The notes under the pieces: generated by a model
What the model saw: only the letters and a program-made list of their open reading frames with translations
What the model was told of the DNA's origin: nothing
The model's database searches: none
Assembly: GCA_938074745.1 (NCBI GenBank)
Contig: CALJEJ010000079.1
Location: 1 to 36,129, forward strand
Direction: 5' to 3'
DNA from: an uncultured Endomicrobiia bacterium
GTDB taxonomy: Bacteria; Elusimicrobiota; Endomicrobiia; DTEH01
Length of the DNA stretch: 36,129 bases
Part shown: piece by piece, positions 8,226-17,983 of the stretch
Layout of the letters: each line of letters opens with the position of its first letter
Numbering within the stretch: the first letter of the stretch is position 1
Position numbers and translations under genes: made by a program

Positions 8226-9974
8226 TTATAATATTATTTTCTTATTTTTCAAAATAGTTATTACATCTTCCCGATTATCTTTAGAAAAAATATCTTCAAC
8301 CAATTCTTTAGCTTCAGAAAAACTAAAACTGCGGATAAGTTTTTTAATTTCCAATACTTTACCAATAGGTACACTAAACACGTCCAAACCCATACCTAAT
8401 AATATTTTTGTAAAAGCAGTATCTGCCGCCATATCACCACACATGTCTACTTGTTTACCATTTTTATGTGAAGATTCTATAATATATTTTACCAAGCGCA
8501 AAATTGATAAATGTAACGGTTCGTACATTTCTGCAACATTTTCGTTCATACGGTCTACAACAAGTGTGTATTGTATCAAATCATTTGTTCCTATAGAAAT
8601 AAAATCTGCTTCTTTAGAAATAATATCGCAGGTTAACGCAGCTGACGGTGTCTCTATCATAGCACCAAGCGGAATGTTTTTATCAAACTTAACATTTTTG
8701 TTTTCTAACTCAATCTTTACTTCTTCAACAATTTTTTTTGCTTCTTTAAACTCTTGGACAGCAGAAATCATTGGAAACATAATTTTTATATTACCTTTTA
8801 CAGAAGCACGTAATATCGCAGTCAACTGTGTTTTAAAAATATCTTTGTACTTAAGCGAAACTCGTATCCCACGCAATCCTAACGCTGGCGACGGTTCAGG
8901 CCTAAATCCTTCAAGGTTAAACCGTGAAAGTTTATCCCCACCAAGATCCATTGTCCTTATGACTACACATAAAGGATAAAGTTTTTCCGCTACATAAGTG
9001 TAGACTTCAGTTAATTCTTTTTCTGATGGCAACTCATCCCGACCTAAATACAAATATTCTGTCCTGAACAGACCAACACCGTCTGTGCCTGAAAGATCAA
9101 TTTTTTCAAGTTCTGTATGGTTATCTAAATTAACCATTATTTTTACTTTATGACCATCAACAGTTTCAGCTGGTAAATTCTTAAGTTTGGCCAAATATTC
9201 TTTCTCTTGAGCAATTTTTTGTAATTTTAAACGATATTCCTCCAACGTTTCTTTATCTGGGTTCACTATCACTATACCTTCATATCCGTCAAGGATAATA
9301 TCCCCACCATCTTCTATTTCTGTAGTAATATTTTTTAACCCTACTACAGCAGGTAATTCTAACCCTTGGGCTATTAAAGATATATGTGATGTTTTGGTCC
9401 CTACGTCTATAGCAAAACCAATACATTTTTTTTCTTTTAATAAAGCAGTGTCATGTGGACTTAATGTATGTGCTACAACTATATGTTCAGAAGTTATATT
9501 TGTTAGTTCTTTTCTTTTTTTACCTAATATATTACGCAAAATTTTCCGTACTACATCACGGATATCTGACGCCCTACCTCTAAAATATTCATCTTCAATC
9601 TTTTCAAATGTAGCAATAATTCGGTTCAATACAGTGTTTGTTGCATATTCTGAAACTACCATTTCTTCTTCTATCATACGGACAACATCACGAGTAAGTA
9701 ACGGATCGTCTACAATAGAAACATAAACTTCTACAAACGCAGCGTGTTGTTTCCCTAACGACTTAAGTATTCGTTCTTTTGCTGCCAACAACTCTTTCTT
9801 AGTCTTTTCTAACGCAGATTTATATTTATTAATTTCTTCTTTAACTTCCTCTTTACTAATTTTCTTTATAGGGATGTATAAATCGTCCGCACGTTCTAAA
9901 AGAAACACTTTACCTATAGCAATACCGTTACTTGCCGGTATACCTTTAAGAATCTTTTGTTTTTTTCCTTTCAT
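8226..9974 (-). CDS. ptsI: PTS Enzyme I (phosphoenolpyruvate-protein phosphotransferase)
   Basis: ILKGIPASNGIAIGKV; GTKTSHISLIAQGLELPAVVGL (active-site His region); GTDGVGLFRTEYLYLGRDELPSE; DLIQYTLVVDRMNENVAEMYEPLH. Confidence 0.95.
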   Translation of the reverse strand: MKGKKQKILKGIPASNGIAIGKVFLLERADDLYIPIKKISKEEVKEEINKYKSALEKTKKELLAAKERILKSLGKQHAAFVEVYVSIVDDPLLTRDVVRMIEEEMVVSEYATNTVLNRIIATFEKIEDEYFRGRASDIRDVVRKILRNILGKKRKELTNITSEHIVVAHTLSPHDTALLKEKKCIGFAIDVGTKTSHISLIAQGLELPAVVGLKNITTEIEDGGDIILDGYEGIVIVNPDKETLEEYRLKLQKIAQEKEYLAKLKNLPAETVDGHKVKIMVNLDNHTELEKIDLSGTDGVGLFRTEYLYLGRDELPSEKELTEVYTYVAEKLYPLCVVIRTMDLGGDKLSRFNLEGFRPEPSPALGLRGIRVSLKYKDIFKTQLTAILRASVKGNIKIMFPMISAVQEFKEAKKIVEEVKIELENKNVKFDKNIPLGAMIETPSAALTCDIISKEADFISIGTNDLIQYTLVVDRMNENVAEMYEPLHLSILRLVKYIIESSHKNGKQVDMCGDMAADTAFTKILLGMGLDVFSVPIGKVLEIKKLIRSFSFSEAKELVEDIFSKDNREDVITILKNKKIIL

Positions 9975-10243
9975 AATGGTTCTGTATAAAACTTATGTTC
10001 TACTAAATCGCGAATTACATTCATCACTTCTTGTTCATCTTCACCTTCAACTATGAATTTCACTTTTTCTCCACAAGCAACTGCTAAAGTAAGTATACCC
10101 ATTATACTTTTACCGTCTACAACTTCGTCATTTTTTGCTATTTTTACTGTGGATTTATACTTACTTATTCTTTGAACTAAATTTGTCACAGGTCGTGCAT
10201 GTAAACCTAAACTATTTTTTATTACAAATTCTTCCTCTATCAT
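9971..10243 (-). CDS. ptsH: Phosphocarrier protein HPr
   Basis: MIEEEFVIKNSLGLHARPVTNLVQRISKYKS...VVDGKSIMGILTLA; both the His15 (LHARP) and Ser46 (KSIMGIL) regions are intact. Start overlaps the upstream EIID stop (ATGA). Confidence 0.93.
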   Translation of the reverse strand: MIEEEFVIKNSLGLHARPVTNLVQRISKYKSTVKIAKNDEVVDGKSIMGILTLAVACGEKVKFIVEGEDEQEVMNVIRDLVEHKFYTEPL

Positions 10244-11004
10244 AAATTCGTCACCGTTAAAATTATTATGTTCAATAAAAAAAGTATATAAAATATTCCA
10301 ACTTCGGCAATTTTTTTGCTTAACAGTAAAGACAACAAAATATTTAACCAAAAAAGTAATACTATCTTGAGGTCTGAAATCAAAGAAATACTATAAATAA
10401 AAGATGCAAAAAGTAATATTATTATTCCTACATTTCTTATTTTAACAATATACGACTGTAACGCAAACTTTGAAATTTTGTCCACAACATTATTAGTATA
10501 CTTATATCCCCAATAAATTGACAATATTCGTAAAGGCAAGTGACCTAACAAATTGTAAATCAACAAAAACAACAATATACCAACAAAAATGTTCGCTTGA
10601 TACCACACACCTTCCTTACCTGAACAAAGATAATATGCCACACCTATAAAACTACAAACCACACGCCAAGTAGACCATATAAACCTATCACCGATTGCAG
10701 CAATAGGTCCTGCTAACATTGTTTTTGTACGGAGAACTTCCTCTTGTGAAACCTCGTTTTTTAAACATTTTTCCTCCAACCTCATAACAATACCTAACAA
10801 CAAATTTGCAAGATAAGGATGAGTGTTAAAAAAACCAAAGTGTGTTTTTATTTTTTGTGCACGAACTGTTTTATCTTTATACAAATGGTTTATAAACGGT
10901 ATCAAACTGAACACAAAACCTACATTTTGCATACGTTCATAATTCCATACACTCTGTAAAAATAACGAACGAAAAAAAATTTTTATACCTAAAAAAAAGT
11001 TCAT
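10240..11004 (-). CDS. PTS mannose/sorbose-family EIID component
   Basis: RSLFLQSVWNYERMQNVGFVFSLIPFI; HFGFFNTHPYLANLLLGIVMRLEE; AGPIAAIGDRFIWSTWR. Confidence 0.9.
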   Translation of the reverse strand: MNFFLGIKIFFRSLFLQSVWNYERMQNVGFVFSLIPFINHLYKDKTVRAQKIKTHFGFFNTHPYLANLLLGIVMRLEEKCLKNEVSQEEVLRTKTMLAGPIAAIGDRFIWSTWRVVCSFIGVAYYLCSGKEGVWYQANIFVGILLFLLIYNLLGHLPLRILSIYWGYKYTNNVVDKISKFALQSYIVKIRNVGIIILLFASFIYSISLISDLKIVLLFWLNILLSLLLSKKIAEVGIFYILFLLNIIILTVTNL

Positions 11005-11618
11005 TATTCTTCTACAAAATGTGCTAAACCTATACCAATACCTATAGCTGGTAGAATATAAATCAAATTATACAAATCCATATGAACCCACAAATTCTTT
11101 ATCCAACAACAAAAAACTTGTTTAATAAAAAAACTTAATATTGGCAGAACTATCAAATAAAATAACACTGTTTTTAAATACGTAATAAACAATGCATAAA
11201 TTATCAGTAGATTCACTCTTTGTTCTACGAGTTCAGCTTTTGCAGTATCAACCCAACCAAGAAGTAAACTATTGAAACTTCTTTGTGCTATATCTATGTA
11301 TTTGTATAAAAAACCAAATATTATAGCAAAAAACAATGCTACAGGAATATCTATCAACCGTTCTGAACAAACAACTGTTAAAACAGCAACCGTAGTACTA
11401 TCCGGAGGAATTTTTATACCAACAGGAATTATTGACACATATAACAATTCTGTTATAATTCCAACTATTAACCCTACTTCAGGCAAACCTGACAAAATCC
11501 CAATTATTGGTGCTACAACAATAGGTCGTGAAAACATAAACTGGCCAAAAACCATAACGTCTAAATGAAACAATCCTGCAATTGTGGATATAAACAAAAA
11601 CCATAAACTTAATTTCAT
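11004..11618 (-). CDS. PTS mannose/sorbose-family EIIC component
   Basis: Hydrophobic; RPIVVAPIIGILSGLPEVGLIVGIITELLYVSIIPVGIKIPPDSTTVAVL; sits directly upstream of EIID. Confidence 0.88.
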   Translation of the reverse strand: MKLSLWFLFISTIAGLFHLDVMVFGQFMFSRPIVVAPIIGILSGLPEVGLIVGIITELLYVSIIPVGIKIPPDSTTVAVLTVVCSERLIDIPVALFFAIIFGFLYKYIDIAQRSFNSLLLGWVDTAKAELVEQRVNLLIIYALFITYLKTVLFYLIVLPILSFFIKQVFCCWIKNLWVHMDLYNLIYILPAIGIGIGLAHFVEE

Positions 11619-13708
11619 TATTTTATTTCTAACTCTACTTTTGTAAAAAATTTTTCTTTATGAGTTATACTGAACTTAAAACTTACTGCTATGCACACTC
11701 CTTGATAAGTTCGTTCAAACCCACCTTCCGATAAAGAAATTGTTTCTATCGGAAATATCCAGAAAATTGTTTTTTGTGGGACAGAAATTATCACATCAAA
11801 TTTTTTATTATTAAAACTGTCATACCATGATGAGAACCATCTGTCTGTTACTAATTCGCCAATTAAATCTTGTGATGGACGAGGTAACATAAAATTCAAT
11901 TCTGTTAAAAACCACAAATCTACTTTAAAGTTAGACAAGTTTTCTATATTATATTCACACCTAATTTTATCCGAGATATAGAAACTTTTTTGAATATTTA
12001 TTTCTATAGCCGAACTGTCCACCCAAACAATCCCTCTGCGTGAAAATGTAACACAAAAATTTTTTTTGTCAACTTTATCTAAATTATATGGTTCTATTGT
12101 AAAATTTCCCTGTTCACCATACTGACTTTTGTAAAAATTTTCATATTTTGTATCTTTGTGTAAAAAATGGTCTAAAAAACTGTATCTTGTATACCAGTCA
12201 TAGAACAAATATTGACTTAAATTTGGTTCTTTAGTAAGCACTAAATCGTGTATTGTTTTTATTTTTGATGGATCAATGTGGTTAGCCATATTATTTTTCT
12301 CAAACTCTATCAATCTTTTATGATAAGCTTCACGTCTTCTAGTTAACACACTACAAAGATTATGATCATAATTTTTTAAATCTATTTCTGTAGCACACCC
12401 TCCATAGGAAGGTTTCAAGTGAACAACAAAATTTTTATTTTCTAACACAACTTCTATTCTTCCATCTTTATCAAAATCTATTAATTCAATTTTGTCTTTT
12501 TTATATAACGATTTTTCTGCTTTAATAAGATGTTCATAAATTGCATTTCTTAAATGAGGTAAATACAACCCTCCAAAAATTCCATGCCAGTAAGCACAAT
12601 TACACTGAGATTTGTATAAATTGATTATTTCGTCAGGTAAACCTGTCAGCTTATTATTCGCAGAAGAACCAATTTTAGCCTTATGAACTTTTTGACTTAC
12701 ATACAACATTTTTTTGTGCATATTATTTGATTCGTCATATTTAGCAAAAAAATTTTTCCAATATCCGCCACGAAGAAACTGGCTAATAATTTCTTTTTTT
12801 GGTATAGAATCCAGATTTTTAATAATCTCTTCAAACAACTCTTGAGTTGGTTGTGGTAAAGTCCACTCGCCCATCTCAAAATATGAAGAAGTTGGTAGAT
12901 ATATTCTTCCTTTTGGTGGTTGTAATTGTAAAAATTCAGAAAATGTTACAGTAGACAACCAATTACTATTTTCTTTAATTTTTTCTAAAAAATTTTTTAA
13001 CCATCCGTTTTTGTATACATGTTCGTGTGTTTTAGGCCACAAACCAAATTTTTCTCCGTCATCGCCCATCGTCAATGAAACAATTTGTTGTTTGTGTTCA
13101 TCAAAAATTTTTTTAAATAGTTGGATTACTTCATTAACTGGTTTAAAAGGTATATAATATCTTAATGTTTGTGAAATAGGGAAAACATACAACACTCTCC
13201 CTTCTTCATCAGTTACATAATATCCCGTAAGTTCTTGTTTAGGTAACCCTGCTGAAAAAAAATGGTAATCATCTACAAGAGTATATTGAAGTCCTGAATC
13301 TACAATATCTTTTACTACACTTTGTTCCCAAACACGTTCTGTTAACCACAACCCTTTAGGTTCAACACCAAACTGGCGGTTTAAAAAGTCGTTCATCATT
13401 TTTATCTGTCCTATACGGTCATTTTGTGGAATTGAAGAAAGGATAGGTTCGTAATAACCACCAGAAATAAGTTCTAGTTGTCCTCGTGAAACCATCTCTT
13501 TAACTATCTCAATATACTCTTTATGTTTTGACATAAAATAGTCCCACAAGATACCTGAACAATGTAACGAAAATTTTATTTCTGGATATTGAAAAAGTAA
13601 ATCTATAAACGGTTTATACGATTTTTCATAAGCATAATCTAACACGGATTCAAAATTTCCTACAGGTTGATGATTATGTATCCCTAACAAAAATATTATT
13701 TTGTTCAT
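11618..13708 (-). CDS. Glycoside hydrolase family 57 (4-alpha-glucanotransferase/alpha-amylase type) with C-terminal DUF1925/DUF1926-like region
   Basis: LLGIHNHQPVGNF; KFSLHCSGILWDY; GYYEPILSSIP; GLWLTERVWEQSV; SLTMGDDGEKFGLWP; C-terminal RRGIVWVDSSAIEINIQKSFYI. Confidence 0.88.
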   Translation of the reverse strand: MNKIIFLLGIHNHQPVGNFESVLDYAYEKSYKPFIDLLFQYPEIKFSLHCSGILWDYFMSKHKEYIEIVKEMVSRGQLELISGGYYEPILSSIPQNDRIGQIKMMNDFLNRQFGVEPKGLWLTERVWEQSVVKDIVDSGLQYTLVDDYHFFSAGLPKQELTGYYVTDEEGRVLYVFPISQTLRYYIPFKPVNEVIQLFKKIFDEHKQQIVSLTMGDDGEKFGLWPKTHEHVYKNGWLKNFLEKIKENSNWLSTVTFSEFLQLQPPKGRIYLPTSSYFEMGEWTLPQPTQELFEEIIKNLDSIPKKEIISQFLRGGYWKNFFAKYDESNNMHKKMLYVSQKVHKAKIGSSANNKLTGLPDEIINLYKSQCNCAYWHGIFGGLYLPHLRNAIYEHLIKAEKSLYKKDKIELIDFDKDGRIEVVLENKNFVVHLKPSYGGCATEIDLKNYDHNLCSVLTRRREAYHKRLIEFEKNNMANHIDPSKIKTIHDLVLTKEPNLSQYLFYDWYTRYSFLDHFLHKDTKYENFYKSQYGEQGNFTIEPYNLDKVDKKNFCVTFSRRGIVWVDSSAIEINIQKSFYISDKIRCEYNIENLSNFKVDLWFLTELNFMLPRPSQDLIGELVTDRWFSSWYDSFNNKKFDVIISVPQKTIFWIFPIETISLSEGGFERTYQGVCIAVSFKFSITHKEKFFTKVELEIK

Positions 13709-13730
13709 TTTTTACACCTCATGTTACCAT

Positions 13731-14249
13731 TTAATCAGTTGAATTTAGAACTTTTTCTATCTCATAAATTTCTTTATTTAATACAATTTTATTGTCGTTC
13801 GGTAGTAAATAATATTCTAACACAATATTTTGTGTAGAAAACTTTTTTATCAGTTCTAAATCTTTATTATCTAAACACAACGCTTTATAAATTTGCTTTT
13901 TACCACTGCAATATCTCAATCCGCCTATATTTATCGGTGGAAAAATATAATCTGGATTTTTAGTCTTTACGTTTTGGATCAATAAATCTAATTCAACTAA
14001 AGAAGAGATAAGTATTAGTGTATTATTTTTATATTTTTTAGTTACAATATTTTCTGCTGTTTCGGAGATAGGGCTGCATTCTAAACTAACTTTTGGCGGT
14101 ATTGCAAGACTAAATAAGGTTTTTTGCATAGCGTCACAATATATACTATCTGAACATATTACTACCAATGAAATTTTTAATGGTTTAATCCATCCTTCAA
14201 CAACTTGGCCATGGATTAGTCTATCATCTACTCTTATTATATATTCCAT
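13731..14249 (-). CDS. PTS mannose/sorbose-family EIIB component
   Basis: MEYIIRVDDRLIHGQVVEGWIKPLKISLVVICSD with the active-site His in RLIHGQV. Confidence 0.92.
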   Translation of the reverse strand: MEYIIRVDDRLIHGQVVEGWIKPLKISLVVICSDSIYCDAMQKTLFSLAIPPKVSLECSPISETAENIVTKKYKNNTLILISSLVELDLLIQNVKTKNPDYIFPPINIGGLRYCSGKKQIYKALCLDNKDLELIKKFSTQNIVLEYYLLPNDNKIVLNKEIYEIEKVLNSTD

Positions 14250-14252
14250 TTC

Positions 14253-14678
14253 TTACGAATTTGATTTTAACTTTTTTATAAACTTCTCTTTCACATCAGC
14301 AATACTATTTTTGCCCGCAGAAATAAGTTTAGACACAAATTCTTCAATAGAACCAACTTGTTGTCGCAAAGTTATTGCAGTAATTAACATATACAAATTT
14401 ACTCCACTTATTATATGAATTTTATCATCATACTGTTTACATACCATCAATGAAGCGTTGCAAGGGGTCCCACCAAGCATGTCTAACAATATAACAACAT
14501 ATTGTGTGTTCATCTGGTCTATCTTGTGCTTAATACTCTCACACAACGATTCAAGTGTAATCTCGCTAACTACCGAGATACTCTCTACAGCATCTTTTGT
14601 ACCACAGATAGAGAATGCTGTGTTAACAAGTTCTTCAGCAAACTTACCATGAGTTATTACAATTATTCCAATATTCAT
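14253..14678 (-). CDS. PTS mannose-family EIIA component
   Basis: MNIGIIVITHGKFAEELVNTAFSICG; VVILLDMLGGTPCNASLMVC; ISGVNLYMLITAI. Confidence 0.92.
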   Translation of the reverse strand: MNIGIIVITHGKFAEELVNTAFSICGTKDAVESISVVSEITLESLCESIKHKIDQMNTQYVVILLDMLGGTPCNASLMVCKQYDDKIHIISGVNLYMLITAITLRQQVGSIEEFVSKLISAGKNSIADVKEKFIKKLKSNS

Positions 14679-14689
14679 AACGTATGTGC

Positions 14690-15670
14690 TTAACTTAAAA
14701 ATATCTTTATCAACGCTTTTGCTAATTTAGCAGGGTCATGACGAACATATTTCATGGTGTTTTTATTTTCATTTCTTGACACAAGGTCTGCAAAAATAAC
14801 TTTAGTACATAAAGTTTTTAATATTTCATAATCTATTTTTACAGGGAACGACTTTTCTTTTGCATATTTTTTTAATAAATTAGACGGTAATTTACCTTTG
14901 TTTACTAAAACATAATCAAACCAAATTTTGTTATGAGAATGTTCATAAATTTTTTTTACATGGTCACTAACAGTATAATTATCAGTTTCTCCTGGTTGTG
15001 TCATTATGTTACTAACATACACTTTTTTTGCACGAGATTTGTATATTGCATCGGTTATGTCTTTTATAATGATATGTGGGATTATTGACGTAAACAATGA
15101 CCCTGGACCTATTATTATACCGTCAGCTGACAAAATCTCTTTTACAGTTTCAGGGTAATGTTTAACCTTATGTGGGTTAATACGTATTCTTTTTATAGGG
15201 ACGCCTGATTTTGAAATTTTCGACTCGCCAAAAACTTTCTGTCCATTTTCTAATTCTGCAACTAAATTTGCAGTTTGTAAAGTTACCGGCAACACTTTAC
15301 CTCTTATTGCAAGAATTTCAGATATTGCTCGGACAGATTTGTCAAACCCACCAACAATGTCAGAAATCGCTAATAACAACAAATTACCTAAAGAATGTCC
15401 CCCTACCTCAGGAATTTTCTTTTTCACAGGAAACCTGTATTGAAAAAGTTTTGTAAGAATATCTTCCCTATTTGACAATGCTAACAGGCAGTTTCTTATA
15501 TCTCCCGGTGGTAGTGTACCAAACTCTTCTCTTAACCTGCCAGAACTACCTCCATCGTCCATCATTGTTACTACAGCAACAATGTCTATATTATCATACT
15601 CTTTTAACCCTCGTAGTAATGTAGACAACCCTGTACCACCACCTATAGAAACTAATTTCTTTTTATTCAT
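14690..15670 (-). CDS. YvcK/CofD-like gluconeogenesis factor
   Basis: VSIGGGTGLSTLLRGLKEYDNIDIVAVVTMMDDGGSSGRLREEFGTLPPGDIRNCLLAL; IIGPGSLFTSIIPHI. Confidence 0.94.
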   Translation of the reverse strand: MNKKKLVSIGGGTGLSTLLRGLKEYDNIDIVAVVTMMDDGGSSGRLREEFGTLPPGDIRNCLLALSNREDILTKLFQYRFPVKKKIPEVGGHSLGNLLLLAISDIVGGFDKSVRAISEILAIRGKVLPVTLQTANLVAELENGQKVFGESKISKSGVPIKRIRINPHKVKHYPETVKEILSADGIIIGPGSLFTSIIPHIIIKDITDAIYKSRAKKVYVSNIMTQPGETDNYTVSDHVKKIYEHSHNKIWFDYVLVNKGKLPSNLLKKYAKEKSFPVKIDYEILKTLCTKVIFADLVSRNENKNTMKYVRHDPAKLAKALIKIFLS

Positions 15671-16586
15671 AAAATTTTAAATCTCTATGTTGTAATATCA
15701 CCTCGTAATTTAATTCAGAAAAATTCTTAACTGAAAGAATATTATATACGTATTCTGCTATAACCACGGACCTATGTTGTCCTCCTGTACATCCAAAAGC
15801 TATTGTTAAATAACTTTTACCCTCTAATACTGTATATGGTAATATAAATTTTAATAATCCTACTAAATGTTCTAAAAATTGTTGCGTTGTTTTATGGTTA
15901 AGAACGTAATCTTTTACTTTTTTATTTTTACCTGTATAACTTCTTAATTCCCTCACATAATTAGGATTTGGCAAAAATCGTGTATCAAAAACAAAATCTG
16001 CGTTTAAAGGTATACCGTATTTGTAACCAAAAGACATTATTGTAATTATTATTTTAGTAGACGGTTTTGATTCTACTGATTTCAAAACAGCTTGTTTTAA
16101 TTCAGTAAGAGTCATCTTTGAAGTATCTATAATAACATCAAAATCTTTTCTAATTGAAGCAAATAAGTTATATTCTCTAGAAATTGCTTTTAATAAATCA
16201 CCGCCTAACGGATGTTTTCTGCGTGTTTCTGAAAAACGTTTTATCAAAGTTGGTTTATCTGCCTCAAGATATAATTTAACAATTTCAAACTGTTTTTTTT
16301 TAGTTACTGAAGACAATACTGTAAATATACGGCCAAGATCTTTTATATTTTCTACAGAACGAACATCTATACCTACAGCAAATTTGTTTCGTTTAGAATG
16401 TTTACACAAATCTATAAATTTGGGTATCAACTCAACTGGAAGGTTGTCAATACAAAAATAATCGTTGTCCTCTAAAAAGTTTAACACTTGACTTTTCCCT
16501 GCTCCTGAAAGACCTGATACAAGTACTAATTTTTTATTACTAAGACTGGACATTTTTCTTTCCAATAACCTGCTTAACTTTTTCAT
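15663..16586 (-). CDS. rapZ: RapZ-like RNase adapter / nucleotide-binding protein
   Basis: LVLVSGLSGAGKSQVLNFLEDNDYFCIDNLPVELIPKF; FDTRFLPNPNYV; LTIAFGCTGGQHRSVVIAEYV. True start may be MSSLSNKK at 16553. Confidence 0.94.
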   Translation of the reverse strand: MKKLSRLLERKMSSLSNKKLVLVSGLSGAGKSQVLNFLEDNDYFCIDNLPVELIPKFIDLCKHSKRNKFAVGIDVRSVENIKDLGRIFTVLSSVTKKKQFEIVKLYLEADKPTLIKRFSETRRKHPLGGDLLKAISREYNLFASIRKDFDVIIDTSKMTLTELKQAVLKSVESKPSTKIIITIMSFGYKYGIPLNADFVFDTRFLPNPNYVRELRSYTGKNKKVKDYVLNHKTTQQFLEHLVGLLKFILPYTVLEGKSYLTIAFGCTGGQHRSVVIAEYVYNILSVKNFSELNYEVILQHRDLKFYE

Positions 16587-17502
16587 CTAAAACTTCAGAC
16601 GCATAATAACCTTTTTCTTGCAATCTGAAGTTCAATGCAGCAATTTCTATAAGTGTGGCAATATTACGTCCAGGCGCTACAGGTATAGTTATCACTGGCA
16701 CTTTTATCCCTAAAATTTCTTTATACTTTTTTTCAGTACCTAATCTGTCATATTCATCTACGCTCGAAAAAGATTTAAGTTCTATTATAAGGTCAATCCT
16801 GTACCTATCAAGTATTGCACCAACACCAAAAATTTGTTGTAAATCTATGATACCTAATCCACGAACTTCTATAAAATTCCTAGTCACTTCCGCCGATGTA
16901 CCCATTAAAACACCTGAAGAAGAAATATATACATTAACAGCATCATCAGCGATAAACAAATGTCCTCGTTTTAACAGTTCTATAGCAGATTCTGATTTAC
17001 CAATACCTGAATCTCCCATGATAACTATCCCTACACCATATACACTAACCATTACCCCTGAAATCAAATGAGCCTTAGTTAACCGTTCTTCTAAAATTGT
17101 AGATAGTTCAGTAATAAACAAACCTGTTTCGTAATGTGTTCCCCAAATAGGAATTTTATATTCTATACCTAAATTTATTATTTCAGTATAAGGGACTAAA
17201 TCAGAAGTAAAAACTAATAATGGTAGGGTATTACCAAAAGTTGAGAATATATTTTTTATACTATTGTACCGTTTTTCTTCTGTTAACTTTGCAAGAAAAG
17301 AATATTCGGTAACACCACAAACTTGAATTCTATGACCCGGGAAATGTTCAAAATGGCCAACTAAAGCCAAACTTAATCTGTGAACAAACGGCTCTTTAAT
17401 AACTTTATTTAATCCTATGTCACCTGTAAAATTTTTATAATTAAATTTATAATCTGTTTCACGAAAAAGGTCTTTAACTGTATAAGATATTTGTTCTGCC
17501 AT
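16540..17502 (-). CDS. hprK: HPr kinase/phosphorylase
   Basis: GVGIVIMGDSGIGKSESAIELLKRGHLFIADDAV (Walker A); FIEVRGLGIIDLQQIFGVGAI; VPVAPGRNIATLIEIAALNFRL. Confidence 0.95.
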   Translation of the reverse strand: MAEQISYTVKDLFRETDYKFNYKNFTGDIGLNKVIKEPFVHRLSLALVGHFEHFPGHRIQVCGVTEYSFLAKLTEEKRYNSIKNIFSTFGNTLPLLVFTSDLVPYTEIINLGIEYKIPIWGTHYETGLFITELSTILEERLTKAHLISGVMVSVYGVGIVIMGDSGIGKSESAIELLKRGHLFIADDAVNVYISSSGVLMGTSAEVTRNFIEVRGLGIIDLQQIFGVGAILDRYRIDLIIELKSFSSVDEYDRLGTEKKYKEILGIKVPVITIPVAPGRNIATLIEIAALNFRLQEKGYYASEVLDEKVKQVIGKKNVQS

Positions 17503-17504
17503 AT

Positions 17505-17963
17505 TTAAAAATTATCTTCTTGTTTTATAATTTTAATTGCTTCTTCTACTGAGGAGACATTTTTCAAGGCTTCTCTAAAAAATCTATCTCTGAAAAACCT
17601 TGATACACGAGATAATGCTCTTAAATAATCTCCTGTAGCATCTAACGGAGATAAAATTAGAAATATAAAGTGTACTGGTTCACCATCTAACGACTCAAAC
17701 TCTACCCCTTCCGGTGAAATACCTAAAGCACCTACTAACTGTTTTACAGCCTTAGTTCTACCGTGAGGTATGGCAACACCAGAACCTACACCTGTGGAAC
17801 CTAATTTCTCACGTTCAATTACACTGTTGAACGCATCTTCTATATCTTCAACTCGCTTATTTTTATGCAACACTTCAATAAGTGTACGTATAATTTCTTT
17901 TTTACTTTTTGGCTCCAAGTTTAATATTATGGATTTAGGGTCTAAAAAGCTCATTATTTTCAT
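17505..17963 (-). CDS. PTS fructose/nitrogen-type EIIA domain (PtsN-like)
   Basis: GSTGVGSGVAIPHGRTKAVKQLVGALGISPEGVEFESLDGEPVHFIFLILSP with phosphorylatable His in PHGR. Confidence 0.92.
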   Translation of the reverse strand: MKIMSFLDPKSIILNLEPKSKKEIIRTLIEVLHKNKRVEDIEDAFNSVIEREKLGSTGVGSGVAIPHGRTKAVKQLVGALGISPEGVEFESLDGEPVHFIFLILSPLDATGDYLRALSRVSRFFRDRFFREALKNVSSVEEAIKIIKQEDNF

Positions 17964-17983
17964 AAGGTTTAACCCCTTTCAAT

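Noticed and set aside
8443-8979. 178-aa plus-strand ORF antisense to ptsI
   Set aside because: No recognisable domain; it lies wholly within a well-conserved EI gene and is best explained as an antisense shadow frame.
9394-9726. 110-aa plus-strand ORF antisense to ptsI
   Set aside because: Ser/Ile-rich shadow ORF with no domain signature.
16655-17071. 138-aa plus-strand ORF antisense to hprK
   Set aside because: Shadow of the conserved hprK frame; no domain signature.
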